A stretch of DNA of 43,774 nucleotides from Pseudomonadota bacterium (lineage in GTDB: Bacteria > Pseudomonadota > Alphaproteobacteria > Rhodospirillales > Magnetospirillaceae), in NCBI GenBank assembly GCA_023426365.1, contig JAFAAW010000098.1, positions 1 through 43,774 on the forward strand, written 5' to 3'. Below, one piece after another: positions 32,227-41,026 of this stretch. The notes beneath the pieces were generated by a model. That model did no database searches. It had not been told where the DNA came from and saw nothing but the letters and a program-made list of their open reading frames with translations. A program made the position numbers and the translations under genes. Numbering within the stretch: the first letter of the stretch is position 1; each line of letters opens with the position of its first letter.

Positions 32227-34256
32227 GCCTCCCCCCTCAACCATACCGCCGTGTCGTGAAAGGCGCCGCCGCCCGCCGGCGCCACCTTGTGGCTGCCGAC
32301 CAGACGGTTGATGCCAATGCCCTCGACGAAATCCTCGTTGGCCCAAACGCCCTCGACCGCCACCACGCCCCGCGCGATGCCATCGGTCACTTGCGCATGG
32401 ACCACCACCGAACCGCGCCGGTTGCCCAGCCGTACCCTGTCGCCACTGGCCAGGCCGAGGCGGGCGGCGTCCTCGCCATGGATCAGGGCGGTGGGGCGGC
32501 CCGCCTGCTTGCGCGAGGTCGGGGTCTCGTTGAAGCTGGAATTGAGGAAATGGCGCGATGGCGGCGTGATCAGCCGGAACGGCGTCTCGGCGTTCGCCTC
32601 CTCGATCACCGGCCAGTGATCGGGCAGTCCGGGCATGTCATGGCGCCCCCATTGGGGCGCGAAGCGGAAGCGGCCGTCATGGCCGAAACCGTCCAGGCAG
32701 TGCATCTCCTCGAACGATCTGGCGCAGTCCAGCCAGCGCAATTGGTGCAATTCGTCCGCCCCCGGCAGGCCGGACATCCGAAGCGTGGCGTCGATCACCT
32801 GCCACTCGTCCATGGCGAAGCTGGCATGGCGCGCGCCCAGGCGGCGGGCCAGTTCGCCCACCACCCAATGGTTCGACCGCGCCTGCCCCACCGGCTCGAT
32901 CACCGGCCGGGCCGCCTGCAGGAAGGTGTGGCCATAGGCGGTGTAAAGGTCCGCATGCTCCAAAAAGGTGGTGGCCGGCAGCACGATGTCGGCGAATTTG
33001 GCGGTGGTGGTCATCACCTGCTCGTGCACCGCCAAAAACAGGTCCTCGCGCGCAAGGCCGCGCCACACCAGCTCGGTCTCGGGCGCCACCGTGGCCGGGT
33101 TGGTGCTTTGCACCAGCATGGCGGTGACCGGCGGCCCGCCCTGCAACGCGGCCTCGTCGCCGGTCAGCACCGGGCCGATCTCGCACATGTCCAGCACGCG
33201 GGCGTCAAAGGGTACGTCCAGCGCCTCGGTCAGGTCGGTCTTGACCGGGAACACGCCCGACAGGCTTTGGCAGGCGCCGCCGCCGCGATGCGCCCAGGCA
33301 CCGGTGATCGCGGGCAGGCAACTGACGGCATGGATGTTGACCGCGCCGTTGCGCGACCGGCTCATGCCATAGCCCAGGCGCAGGAAACTGCGCTTGGTGC
33401 GGCCGTACAATGCGGCGAAGGCTTCGATCTCGGCCTCGTCCAGGCCGGTAATGGCGGCGGCCCAGGCCGGGCCGCGCGACGCCACATGGGCCTCCAGCCG
33501 CTCGGCATCCTGGGTGTAGCGCGCCATGTAGTCGCGGTCGGCAAGGCCGTCGCGGAACAGCACATGCATGACGGCACAGGCCAGCGCGCCGTCGGTGCCG
33601 GGGCGCAGCATCAGGTGCTGGTCGGCCTTTTCCGCGGTCGGCGTGCGATAGGGGTCGACGACCACCAATTTCGCGCCGCGCTGCTTGCGCGCCTGGGCGA
33701 TCAGGCCCATCAACTGCACCTGGGTGGCCGCCGGGTTGCCCCCCCACACGACGATCAGGTCGGATTCGGGGATTTCGCGCGGATCGACGCCGCGCCGCTT
33801 GCCCACGCCGGCCTGCCAGCCGGCGCCGGCGATGGTGGCGCAGATGGTCTGGGCCTGCCCGGAATAGCCCATGGCCCGGCGCAGGCGGTTGGTGGCGCCG
33901 CGCTGCACCAGCCCCATGGTGCCGGCATAGAAATACGGCCACACGGTTTGCGCCCCCCAGCGGTCGGCGGCGGCGCGGAAGCGCTCGGCGATGGTGTCCA
34001 GGGCCTCGTCCCAGCCGATGGGGGTGAAGACGCCCGCCCCCTTGGCGCCCGCGCGCTTGAGCGGCGTCAGGATGCGGTCGGGGTGGTGGACGCGCTCGCC
34101 ATAGCGGGCGACCTTGGCGCAGATGACGCCGTCGGTATAGGGCATGGCGGCGCCGCGCAGCCGTCCGATGGTGCCATCGGGGCGGCGTTCCACCTCCAGC
34201 GGGCAGGCGGACGGACAGTCGTGCGGGCAGACGGAAGGGGCAAGGCTTGTGCTCAT
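32223..34256 (-). CDS. Molybdopterin-dependent oxidoreductase
   Basis: The 677-aa protein belongs to the DMSO-reductase superfamily. The N-terminal [4Fe-4S] site CPHDCPSACPL (C10, C14, C18) is completed by VICAKVARYGE near 46. The MopB catalytic core follows (WGGNPAATQVQL, VVVDPYRTPTAEKADQHLML), then the molydopterin-binding C-terminal domain (about 560-677, with TPPSRHFLNSSFNE, ARLGLASGDRVRLGNRRGSV). No twin-arginine signal is seen, so it is cytoplasmic. The substrate is unknown; cytoplasmic relatives are single-subunit and uncharacterised. mipZ follows with a 4-bp overlap. The gene diverges from the FAD oxidase, with 86 bp between starts. Confidence 0.9.
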   Translation of the reverse strand: MSTSLAPSVCPHDCPSACPLEVERRPDGTIGRLRGAAMPYTDGVICAKVARYGERVHHPDRILTPLKRAGAKGAGVFTPIGWDEALDTIAERFRAAADRWGAQTVWPYFYAGTMGLVQRGATNRLRRAMGYSGQAQTICATIAGAGWQAGVGKRRGVDPREIPESDLIVVWGGNPAATQVQLMGLIAQARKQRGAKLVVVDPYRTPTAEKADQHLMLRPGTDGALACAVMHVLFRDGLADRDYMARYTQDAERLEAHVASRGPAWAAAITGLDEAEIEAFAALYGRTKRSFLRLGYGMSRSRNGAVNIHAVSCLPAITGAWAHRGGGACQSLSGVFPVKTDLTEALDVPFDARVLDMCEIGPVLTGDEAALQGGPPVTAMLVQSTNPATVAPETELVWRGLAREDLFLAVHEQVMTTTAKFADIVLPATTFLEHADLYTAYGHTFLQAARPVIEPVGQARSNHWVVGELARRLGARHASFAMDEWQVIDATLRMSGLPGADELHQLRWLDCARSFEEMHCLDGFGHDGRFRFAPQWGRHDMPGLPDHWPVIEEANAETPFRLITPPSRHFLNSSFNETPTSRKQAGRPTALIHGEDAARLGLASGDRVRLGNRRGSVVVHAQVTDGIARGVVAVEGVWANEDFVEGIGINRLVGSHKVAPAGGGAFHDTAVWLRGEA

Positions 34257-34342
34257 GTGCGGCACTGTACTTGGCTTGGCGGGCATCGGGCAACTTCCGC
34301 AAGGTCTGGGCCGGTGCTATGCTGCCCCGACATCTTGAGGGG

Positions 34343-35473
34343 ATGGGGTTTGACGAGGACAACAACTTGACTTCAACCGGGGACGAACGGCTGGACTGCG
34401 TGGTCATCGGCGCGGGCGTCATAGGACTGGCCGCCGCCCGCGCGCTCTCGCTCTCCGGGCGCGAGGTGGTGGTGCTGGAGGCCGGCGACGCCATCGGCGG
34501 CGGCATCTCGTCGCGCAATTCCGAGGTCATCCATGCCGGCATGTACTACGCCCCCGGCAGCCTGAAGGCGCGGCTGTGCGTGGCCGGCAACCGCCTGTTG
34601 CGCCAGTTCGCCGCGCTGCATGGCGTGCCCTTTCGCATGGTGGGCAAGCTGATCGTCGCCACCGACGCGGCCGAGGAGGCGCAACTGGCCGCCATCCTCG
34701 AGCGCGGCCGCGCCAACGGGGTCGAGGGCCTGCGCGCCATTGCGGGGGCGGAGGCGCGGGCCATGGAACCCGCGCTGGCCTGCACCGCCGCTCTTTATTC
34801 CCCCGCCACCGGCATCATCGACACCCATGCCCTGATGCTGGCCCTGCTGGGCGAGGCCGAGGAACACGGCGCCGTCGTCGCCTTCCGCTCGCCCGTCATC
34901 GGCGGTCGCGCCACCGAGGACGGCGTCGTGCTGGAGGTGGGCGGCGCCGAGCCGTCGCGCCTTTCGGCCCGCACGGTGGTGATTGCCGCCGGGCTGTCGT
35001 CGTGCCCGCTGGCGCGCACACTCGGGCTGGCCCAGGTGCCCGCCGATTATCTGTGCAAGGGCAATTACTTCACCCTGACCGGCCGCATGCCGTTCGGCCG
35101 GCTGGTCTATCCGGTGCCGGTGGCCGCCGGCCTGGGCGTGCATTACACCCTGGACCTGGCCGGGCGCGGCCGTTTCGGCCCCGACGTGGAATGGGTCGGG
35201 CACGAGGATTACCGCGTCGATCCCGCCCGCGCCCAATCCTTTTACGGCGCCATCCGCCGCTATTGGCCGGACCTGCCCGACGGCGCGCTGGAGCCGGCCT
35301 ATGCCGGCATCCGCCCCAAGATCCAGGGGCCGGACGACCCGGCCCGCGATTTCGTGATCCACGGCCCGCGCGACCACGGCGCCCCCGGGGTGATCGCCCT
35401 TTACGGCATCGAATCGCCCGGCCTGACCTCGTGCATGGCGCTGGCCGAGCTGGTGCGGGAGATGGCCGCATGA
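34343..35473 (+). CDS. FAD-dependent oxidoreductase (LhgO-like)
   Basis: The 376-aa DAO-family protein has the Rossmann FAD motif VVIGAGVIGLAAARAL near 20 and a Glu ending the second strand (VVLEAG). SSRNSEVIHAGMYYAPGSLK near 55 is characteristic of the L-2-hydroxyglutarate oxidase-like group, with further matches YLCKGNYF and GIRPKIQGPDDPARDFVI. It probably oxidises a 2-hydroxyacid, passing electrons to quinone or O2. ATG 34343 has GAGGGG only three or four bases upstream; a TTG at 34367 with GAGGA upstream is an alternative. It overlaps the next gene by 4 bp (ATGA). Confidence 0.88.
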   Translation: MGFDEDNNLTSTGDERLDCVVIGAGVIGLAAARALSLSGREVVVLEAGDAIGGGISSRNSEVIHAGMYYAPGSLKARLCVAGNRLLRQFAALHGVPFRMVGKLIVATDAAEEAQLAAILERGRANGVEGLRAIAGAEARAMEPALACTAALYSPATGIIDTHALMLALLGEAEEHGAVVAFRSPVIGGRATEDGVVLEVGGAEPSRLSARTVVIAAGLSSCPLARTLGLAQVPADYLCKGNYFTLTGRMPFGRLVYPVPVAAGLGVHYTLDLAGRGRFGPDVEWVGHEDYRVDPARAQSFYGAIRRYWPDLPDGALEPAYAGIRPKIQGPDDPARDFVIHGPRDHGAPGVIALYGIESPGLTSCMALAELVREMAA

Positions 35474-36687
35474 AGCGCCTCGCCGCCGCCCTTCTGATGC
35501 TGGCGCTGGCCACCCCGGCGCTGGCGCTGGAAAAGCCGCGCGACTGGCAGCCGCCGCCGCCCGAGGCCATTCCCAACCACCGCGAGGCGTGGCGCAACGT
35601 GGTCATCGAACTGGCCACCTATGCCAAGACCCGCAAGCCCGGCTTCGTCGTGCTGGCGCGCGGCGGCACCGAATTGTTCGTCAAGGGCGAGCGCGAGGCC
35701 GAATGGGAGCAGGCCCGCGACCCCGAGGGCAAGACCTTCGAGAAGCGGCTGCCGTTGCGCACGGTGTTCCGCCCCTATGTGAAGGTGGTGGACGGCCTGG
35801 TGATCGACGGCCTCTATTGCGGCCCCGACGCGCTGGGCGCGCCGCTGGACAAGGCGGTCAAGGACCGGCTGGCCGAGGACGCCAAGATCGCCGAGGAAAA
35901 GGCCCAGGGCATCCAGCGGCCGGCCGTGCCGCAGCAATTCGGCCCGTTCAGCATCGACCCCAAGGAGGAACTGCGCAAGGCCGCCGAGGTCAAGCGCGCG
36001 GCCGAGCGGCTGGAACGCCAGCGCCGCATGCTGTACGCCGTCAACGCGCTGCGGGCCCAGGGGCGCACCATCCTGTCCATCGAGGATTGCAAGAGCCAGA
36101 AGGACGTGGACGCCGCCTATGGCGCGGCGGCGCGCGACCGCGTGCTGACCTATGCGGCGATCAATTCGGGGGCGCTCGCCACCCTGCCCAAGGGACGTCC
36201 GCACAACGAGAACGCCCAGCCGGTGATCGCCATCTCGGCGGCCCGCAACTGGATGCCGCTGCTGCGTGCCGACCGTTTCGGCAACAAGGCGGAATGGCTG
36301 ATGGCCATGGAACGCACCAACCACGACGCCATGCTGATCGACGTCGCCCATCGCGGGTCAGACCCGCTGACCAAGGACGAGGTGACGCGGCTGCGCTTCA
36401 AGGAGCTGGGGGCGCCGCGCCTGATGCTGGCGGTGCTGCCGGTGGGCAAGGCCTATGACTGGCGCTGGTACTGGAAAAAGGAGTGGGAAGCGGGCAACCC
36501 GCCCTTCCTGTTCGCCCCCGACCCCGACGATCCGGGCAGCTTCGTCACCGACATGGGCGACGCCAAGTGGAAGGAATTGTTGGGCAAGTACATCGCGGGC
36601 ATCATCGACCTCGGTTTCGACGGCGTGGTGCTGGACGACCTCGACACCTATCTGTGGTTCGAGGAACTGATGCCGCTGGATGGCTGA
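35470..36687 (+). CDS. Exported GH114/TM1410-like glycosidase-related protein
   Basis: The 405-aa protein has a signal peptide (MKRLAAALLMLALATPALA). The TIM-barrel family is recognised mainly from the C-terminal half: MLIDVAHRGSDPLTKDEVTR, LMLAVLPVGKAYDWRWYWKK, NPPFLFAPDPDDPGSFVTD, KWKELLGKYI and GFDGVVLDDLDTYLWFEEL, with candidate catalytic acids in VAHRGSDP and LDDLDTY. A charged helical insertion (about 130-195) splits the barrel. GH114 enzymes cut alpha-1,4-polygalactosamine, but the substrate here is unknown. The start overlaps the FAD oxidase stop, and the acyl-CoA synthetase-like gene begins three bases after its stop, so the three are one operon. Confidence 0.8.
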   Translation: MKRLAAALLMLALATPALALEKPRDWQPPPPEAIPNHREAWRNVVIELATYAKTRKPGFVVLARGGTELFVKGEREAEWEQARDPEGKTFEKRLPLRTVFRPYVKVVDGLVIDGLYCGPDALGAPLDKAVKDRLAEDAKIAEEKAQGIQRPAVPQQFGPFSIDPKEELRKAAEVKRAAERLERQRRMLYAVNALRAQGRTILSIEDCKSQKDVDAAYGAAARDRVLTYAAINSGALATLPKGRPHNENAQPVIAISAARNWMPLLRADRFGNKAEWLMAMERTNHDAMLIDVAHRGSDPLTKDEVTRLRFKELGAPRLMLAVLPVGKAYDWRWYWKKEWEAGNPPFLFAPDPDDPGSFVTDMGDAKWKELLGKYIAGIIDLGFDGVVLDDLDTYLWFEELMPLDG

Positions 36688-36690
36688 GCC

Positions 36691-38334
36691 ATGCTGAAGG
36701 CCGCCCGCAGCTACGAGGAAGCCTGCCGCACCTTCCGGTGGCGCATTCCCGACCGCTACAACATCGCCTTTGACGTGTGCGACCGCCAGACCATGGCCGG
36801 CGCCGACGGCCATCGCACCGCGCTGATCGTCGAGGCGGCGGATGGCAGCTCGGAACGCTACACCTTTCATGTGCTGCGCCTGCTGTCCAACCGGCTGGCC
36901 AATGTGCTGACCCAGGCCGGGGTGGTGCCGGGCGACCGCGTGATCGTGTCGTTCCCGCCCTCGGCCGAGGCGGCGGTGGCCATTCTGGCCGTCCTCAAGC
37001 TGGGCGCGGTGGCGGTGCCGGTGCCGCCCACCCTGGGCGAAATTCCGCTGGCGTGGCGGCTGGCCGATTCGGGCGCGGCGGCGGCGGTGGTGGCGGCGGC
37101 GGTGGCGCCGCGCCTGCTGGCCGCGCGCGAGGCGGCGCCGCAGCTCGCCACCGTGGTGGCGGCCGACCGCGCGCCGCCCGGCTGCGTCGAGATGTGGAGC
37201 GCCATGGAGGCGGCCGCCGACACCTTTGCGCCCCTGGTCACGGCGGCCGACGACGCCGCCTTCCTGTTCTATCCCGAACATGCCTGCGGCAAGCCGGCCG
37301 GGGCGCTGCACGCCCACCGGGCACTGCCCGGCAACCTGCCGCCGGTCGAGCTGGCGCTGGGGTTCTTCCCCCAATCGGGCGACATCTTCTGGACCGCCGC
37401 CGACTGGATGGGGTTCGAGGGGCTGATGTGGGCCTTGCTGCCGGCCTGGCATCATGGCGTGCCGGTGGTGGCCGGCCCGGCCGAGCACAGCCCCGAACAG
37501 CAATTGGCGCTGATGGGGCGGCATGGCGTGCGCGCGCTTTACGCGCCGCCGGCCCGCCTGTTGCCGCTGGCCCAGGCGGCGCAGACGGCGCCGCACCCCA
37601 TCCCGCGCGCCCTGGCCACCGGCCCCGCGCCGCTGGGCGAGGAGCAGCACGCCCTGGTGGCACGCGGCTTTGGCGTGCCCGCCCATGAAATCTGGGGCGT
37701 GTTGGAAACCGGCGCGGTGGCCGCCAACAATTCCGCCCTGATGGAGATGCGCCCGCCCTCGCCGGGCCGCGCCTCGCCAGGGGTCACGGTCGAGGCGGTG
37801 GACGGCCAGGGCCGTCCCATCCGCGCCGGCGAACGCGGCATGCTGGCACTGGCCCCCAACGCGCCCGGAGCCTATCTGGCCCATTGGAATGCCTCCGATC
37901 CCCTGCGCTCGCGCCTGCCGTCGGGCTGGCTGATGACCGGGCTGGTGGGGTCGCGCGACCTGGACGGCTATCTGTGGCCCGATCCGGTGCCGCCGGCCGC
38001 CGGCAGCGTGGTGGTGGACGGATTGCCGGTGGCGCTGGACGAGGTGCAGGCGGCCCTGGCCCGCCACCCCAAGGTGGCCCAGGCTGGCGTCACCGCCGTC
38101 AAGGGCGGCGAGATCAAGGCGTTCGTGGTCCCGGCCGCGGGCGTGACCGCCGACGTGGCGTTGGCCCGCGAGCTTCAATCCTTTGTCGCCACCCGCCGCG
38201 CCGCGCACGAGACGCCGCGCCGGGTGGAATTCGTCGCCACCCTGCCCACGGACGACGGCGGAGCGGTGGCGCGCGAGGAATTGCTGTCCATGCCCATCCG
38301 CCTGGACGCGCCCTCGGCTGACGAACGGTGGTAG
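36691..38334 (+). CDS. Degenerate AMP-dependent acyl-CoA synthetase-like protein
   Basis: The 547-aa protein has the ANL fold of medium-chain/acetyl-CoA synthetases (YNIAFDVCDRQ, TFHVLRLLSNRLANVLTQAG, GDRVIVSFPPSAEAAVAILA, FFPQSGDIFWTAADWMGFEG). Key motifs are altered. The P-loop TSGTTGxPKG is replaced by YPEHACGKPAGALHAH. The TGD of motif A8 is TGL (MTGLVGSRDLDGYLW). The C-terminal catalytic Lys region is DDGGAVAREEL, with no Lys. It may therefore be a pseudoenzyme or use another chemistry. It is translationally linked to the secreted GH114-like gene. Confidence 0.8.
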   Translation: MLKAARSYEEACRTFRWRIPDRYNIAFDVCDRQTMAGADGHRTALIVEAADGSSERYTFHVLRLLSNRLANVLTQAGVVPGDRVIVSFPPSAEAAVAILAVLKLGAVAVPVPPTLGEIPLAWRLADSGAAAAVVAAAVAPRLLAAREAAPQLATVVAADRAPPGCVEMWSAMEAAADTFAPLVTAADDAAFLFYPEHACGKPAGALHAHRALPGNLPPVELALGFFPQSGDIFWTAADWMGFEGLMWALLPAWHHGVPVVAGPAEHSPEQQLALMGRHGVRALYAPPARLLPLAQAAQTAPHPIPRALATGPAPLGEEQHALVARGFGVPAHEIWGVLETGAVAANNSALMEMRPPSPGRASPGVTVEAVDGQGRPIRAGERGMLALAPNAPGAYLAHWNASDPLRSRLPSGWLMTGLVGSRDLDGYLWPDPVPPAAGSVVVDGLPVALDEVQAALARHPKVAQAGVTAVKGGEIKAFVVPAAGVTADVALARELQSFVATRRAAHETPRRVEFVATLPTDDGGAVAREELLSMPIRLDAPSADERW

Positions 38335-38429
38335 GGCACTTCCCGAAAGAACCACCGCCCACGCCCCCTGTCGCCGCCATAGGGCCCGCCATATAGGAAG
38401 GTGACCTTCCCCAGAGGCCGGTGGTGGCC

Positions 38430-40361
38430 ATGAGGGTGCTGCGCATTCTGGCCTGGATCGCGGCCGCATTGGCGGCGCTGGCGGTCGTGGCCGTCCTGTT
38501 CGTGCTGTTCGTGTTCGATGCCAACTGGCTGCGCGGACCGTTGGGAGAGCGCGCCACCGCGGCACTGGGGCGCGGGGTCGCCATCGAGGGACCGTTATCG
38601 GTGCGGTGGGGACGGACGACCGCCATCCACGCCGAAGGCCTGCGCATCGCCAATCCCGATTGGGCATCGCGCCCGGACATGGCCCGGATCGGCGCCATCG
38701 ACCTGGAAATCCGCCTGTTGCCGTTGCTGGCCGGGCGGGTTGAGTTGCCGTCCCTGCGCCTGGCCAAGCCCGACGTGGCGCTGGAAAAGAACCGGCACGG
38801 CGACGCCAACTGGCGCATGGCCGACAACCCGCGCGCCGCAGGCGCCGCGCAGGCGGTGACCCCCGAGGGGCGCGGCACCTTTCCGATCATCGAATACCTG
38901 TCCATCGACGATGGCCGCATCGCCTATCGCGACGCGGCGGCGGGCATCGACATCCAGTCGCGGATCGCCACCGCCACCGGCGGCGACCCCGCGCACGACC
39001 GGGTGCGGCTGGCGGGCCACGGCACGTTCAAGGGCATGCCGGCCGAGGTCGCGCTGGAGGCCGGCTCGCTGCTGACCCTGCGCGATACGGACAAGCCCTA
39101 TCCGGTGGCGGCGCGGATGAGCATCGGCGACACCCGTGCCGAGGTGTCGGGCACCATGGCCGAGCCGCTGAAACTGGAGGGCGTCGATGTGGAAATGGCG
39201 CTGTCCGGTCCCGACATGGCCGCCATATTCCCCATCTTCGCCATCCCCGTGCCACCGACCCGCGCCTATGCCATCAGCGGCCGGCTGACCAATAGCGGGG
39301 GACCGTGGAGTTTTCGCGATTTCCACGGCCGCGTGGGCGAAAGCGACCTGTCCGGCGGCCTGACGGTGGTGACCGGCGGCGAGCGCCCGCTGCTGCGCGC
39401 CAATCTGGTATCGAACCGGCTGGCGCTGGCCGACCTGGCCGGTTTCATCGGCGGCCGGCCGGGCCAGCCCGACCCCACCCGCGCCCCCGACCGGGTGCTG
39501 CCCGATCAGCCGGTCAATGTGGACAAGCTGCGCGCGCTTGACGCCGACATCCGCTTCACCGGGCAGCGGGTCGAGGCGCCGGGCCTGCCCATCGACCGGC
39601 TGGAGGCGGCGCTGACGCTGGAGGACGGGCGCGTCCGGCTGGCCCCCCTGGCCTTCACCATCGCCCAGGGCAGCTTTGCCGGCACGGTGGAGCTGGACGG
39701 CCGCCGCCCCGAACCCGCCGCGCGGCTGGCCATGGATATCCGCCGCATGGATCTGGCCCGCTTCTTCAAGGGCACCCGCTTCGCGCCGCAAACCGCCGGC
39801 ACCCTGGCCGGCCGGGTGGAACTGACCGGACAGGGGCGCAGCACCGCCGAGATGCTGGCCGCCGCCGACGGCCGCGCCACCCTGATCATGGCCGGCGGCT
39901 CGTTCAGCGCCCTGCTGGTCGAGGCGGCCGGCCTGGACATCGCCAAGGCGCTGGGGCTGGCGCTGAGCAAGGACCAGCCCATGGCGGTGCGCTGCATGGT
40001 GGCCGACCTGGAGGTGGCCGGGGGCGTCGCCCGCACCCGCGCGCTGGTGCTGGACACCGCCCAGGCGGTGATCGTGGGCGACGGCAGCCTGAACCTGGAC
40101 CGCGAGGCGCTGGACCTGCGGGTGGAATCGCATCCCAAGGATGTCAGTCCGTTTTCCGCCCGCGCCCCCATCACCGTGCGCGGGCCGCTGCGCCGCCCCG
40201 ATATAGGCATCGACGCCGCCACCCAGGCGGCGCGCGGCGGGGCGGCGGCGGCGCTGGGGGCGCTGCTGACGCCGCTGGCCGCCCTGCTGCCGTTTCTCGA
40301 ACCGGGACTGGGCAAGGACCAGGATTGCGCCGCCCTGATCCAACAGGCACGGGCGCCATGA
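38430..40361 (+). CDS. AsmA-family protein
   Basis: The 643-aa protein has one N-terminal membrane anchor (ILAWIAAALAALAVVAVLFV) followed by the AsmA N-terminal signature (RGVAIEGPLSVRWGRTTAIH, LRIANPDWASRPDMARIGAI, DLEIRLLPLLAGRVELPSLR, DANWRM). The C-terminal half has GRVELTGQGRSTAEMLAAAD and a large periplasmic beta-rich region. AsmA-like proteins are bridge-type lipid transport or outer-membrane assembly factors. ATG 38430 is adopted; GTG codons at 38421 and 38424 are possible starts because AGAGG lies at 38412. The next gene overlaps its stop by 4 bp. Confidence 0.88.
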   Translation: MRVLRILAWIAAALAALAVVAVLFVLFVFDANWLRGPLGERATAALGRGVAIEGPLSVRWGRTTAIHAEGLRIANPDWASRPDMARIGAIDLEIRLLPLLAGRVELPSLRLAKPDVALEKNRHGDANWRMADNPRAAGAAQAVTPEGRGTFPIIEYLSIDDGRIAYRDAAAGIDIQSRIATATGGDPAHDRVRLAGHGTFKGMPAEVALEAGSLLTLRDTDKPYPVAARMSIGDTRAEVSGTMAEPLKLEGVDVEMALSGPDMAAIFPIFAIPVPPTRAYAISGRLTNSGGPWSFRDFHGRVGESDLSGGLTVVTGGERPLLRANLVSNRLALADLAGFIGGRPGQPDPTRAPDRVLPDQPVNVDKLRALDADIRFTGQRVEAPGLPIDRLEAALTLEDGRVRLAPLAFTIAQGSFAGTVELDGRRPEPAARLAMDIRRMDLARFFKGTRFAPQTAGTLAGRVELTGQGRSTAEMLAAADGRATLIMAGGSFSALLVEAAGLDIAKALGLALSKDQPMAVRCMVADLEVAGGVARTRALVLDTAQAVIVGDGSLNLDREALDLRVESHPKDVSPFSARAPITVRGPLRRPDIGIDAATQAARGGAAAALGALLTPLAALLPFLEPGLGKDQDCAALIQQARAP

Positions 40362-41026
40362 CCATCGGCCCGTCGCATTCCCCCGGCATCCGGGGATACA
40401 GTGGGGTCATGCCCGTCGCCGCCGCCCGCATGCTGATCGCCCAAGGCCGCCCCCGCGCCGCCGCCCGCCGGTTGCTGGCCCTGGCCGAACACGACCCCCA
40501 GGCCCGCGCCCTGCTGGAATCGCTGCCCGCCGCCGGTGCCCATGGCGCGGTACTGGCCGAGCGGCTGCGCTTCGGCCCGCCGGAAACCTGGTGCGGCTGG
40601 CGGGCGGGCCACGGCCGGGTGGCGGTGAAGCTGTGGCCCACGGCCGTGCCTGCCCGGGCGCTGCCGCCCCTGCGCCATCCTGGCGTGGCGCCGCTGCTGG
40701 CTCAGGGCGCGGGGTGGCGAGTGTTCGGCTGGGTCGCCGGGGCGACACTGGCCAATGCGCGGCGCCGCGGCCCCCTGCCCGCCGACGTGATCGAGCAGGT
40801 GGCGGCGGCCGTCGCCGCCCTGCATGCGGGCGGTCTGGCCCATGGCGACCTGACCCCGGCCAATGTGGTGATCACCCCCCACAGCCGCGCCGTGCTGATC
40901 GACTGGGGCGAGGACAGCGCCGGCACCCCGGGCTGGCGGCCCGAAGGCCCACACGATGCCCGCCAGCGCGACCATTTCGCCCTGGCCGCGCTCAGCGCTT
41001 TCCTACGGGAAGGTGAAAGACCCTGA
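40358..41026 (+). CDS. Minimal protein-kinase-like protein
   Basis: The 222-aa protein has a small N-lobe with VAVKLW (ATP Lys), a hinge FGWVAGATL, the catalytic loop HGDLTPANVVI (HxD and Asn) and DWGED in place of DFG. The remainder of the C-lobe is very short. It resembles the compact lipopolysaccharide-kinase/RIO/Kae1-type kinases more than eukaryotic-like Ser/Thr kinases. Its start overlaps the AsmA stop (ATGA), indicating coupling. Its last 35 bp overlap the convergent FHA-protease gene, a possible phosphoprotein target because FHA domains bind phosphothreonine (inference). Confidence 0.75.
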   Translation: MTIGPSHSPGIRGYSGVMPVAAARMLIAQGRPRAAARRLLALAEHDPQARALLESLPAAGAHGAVLAERLRFGPPETWCGWRAGHGRVAVKLWPTAVPARALPPLRHPGVAPLLAQGAGWRVFGWVAGATLANARRRGPLPADVIEQVAAAVAALHAGGLAHGDLTPANVVITPHSRAVLIDWGEDSAGTPGWRPEGPHDARQRDHFALAALSAFLREGERP

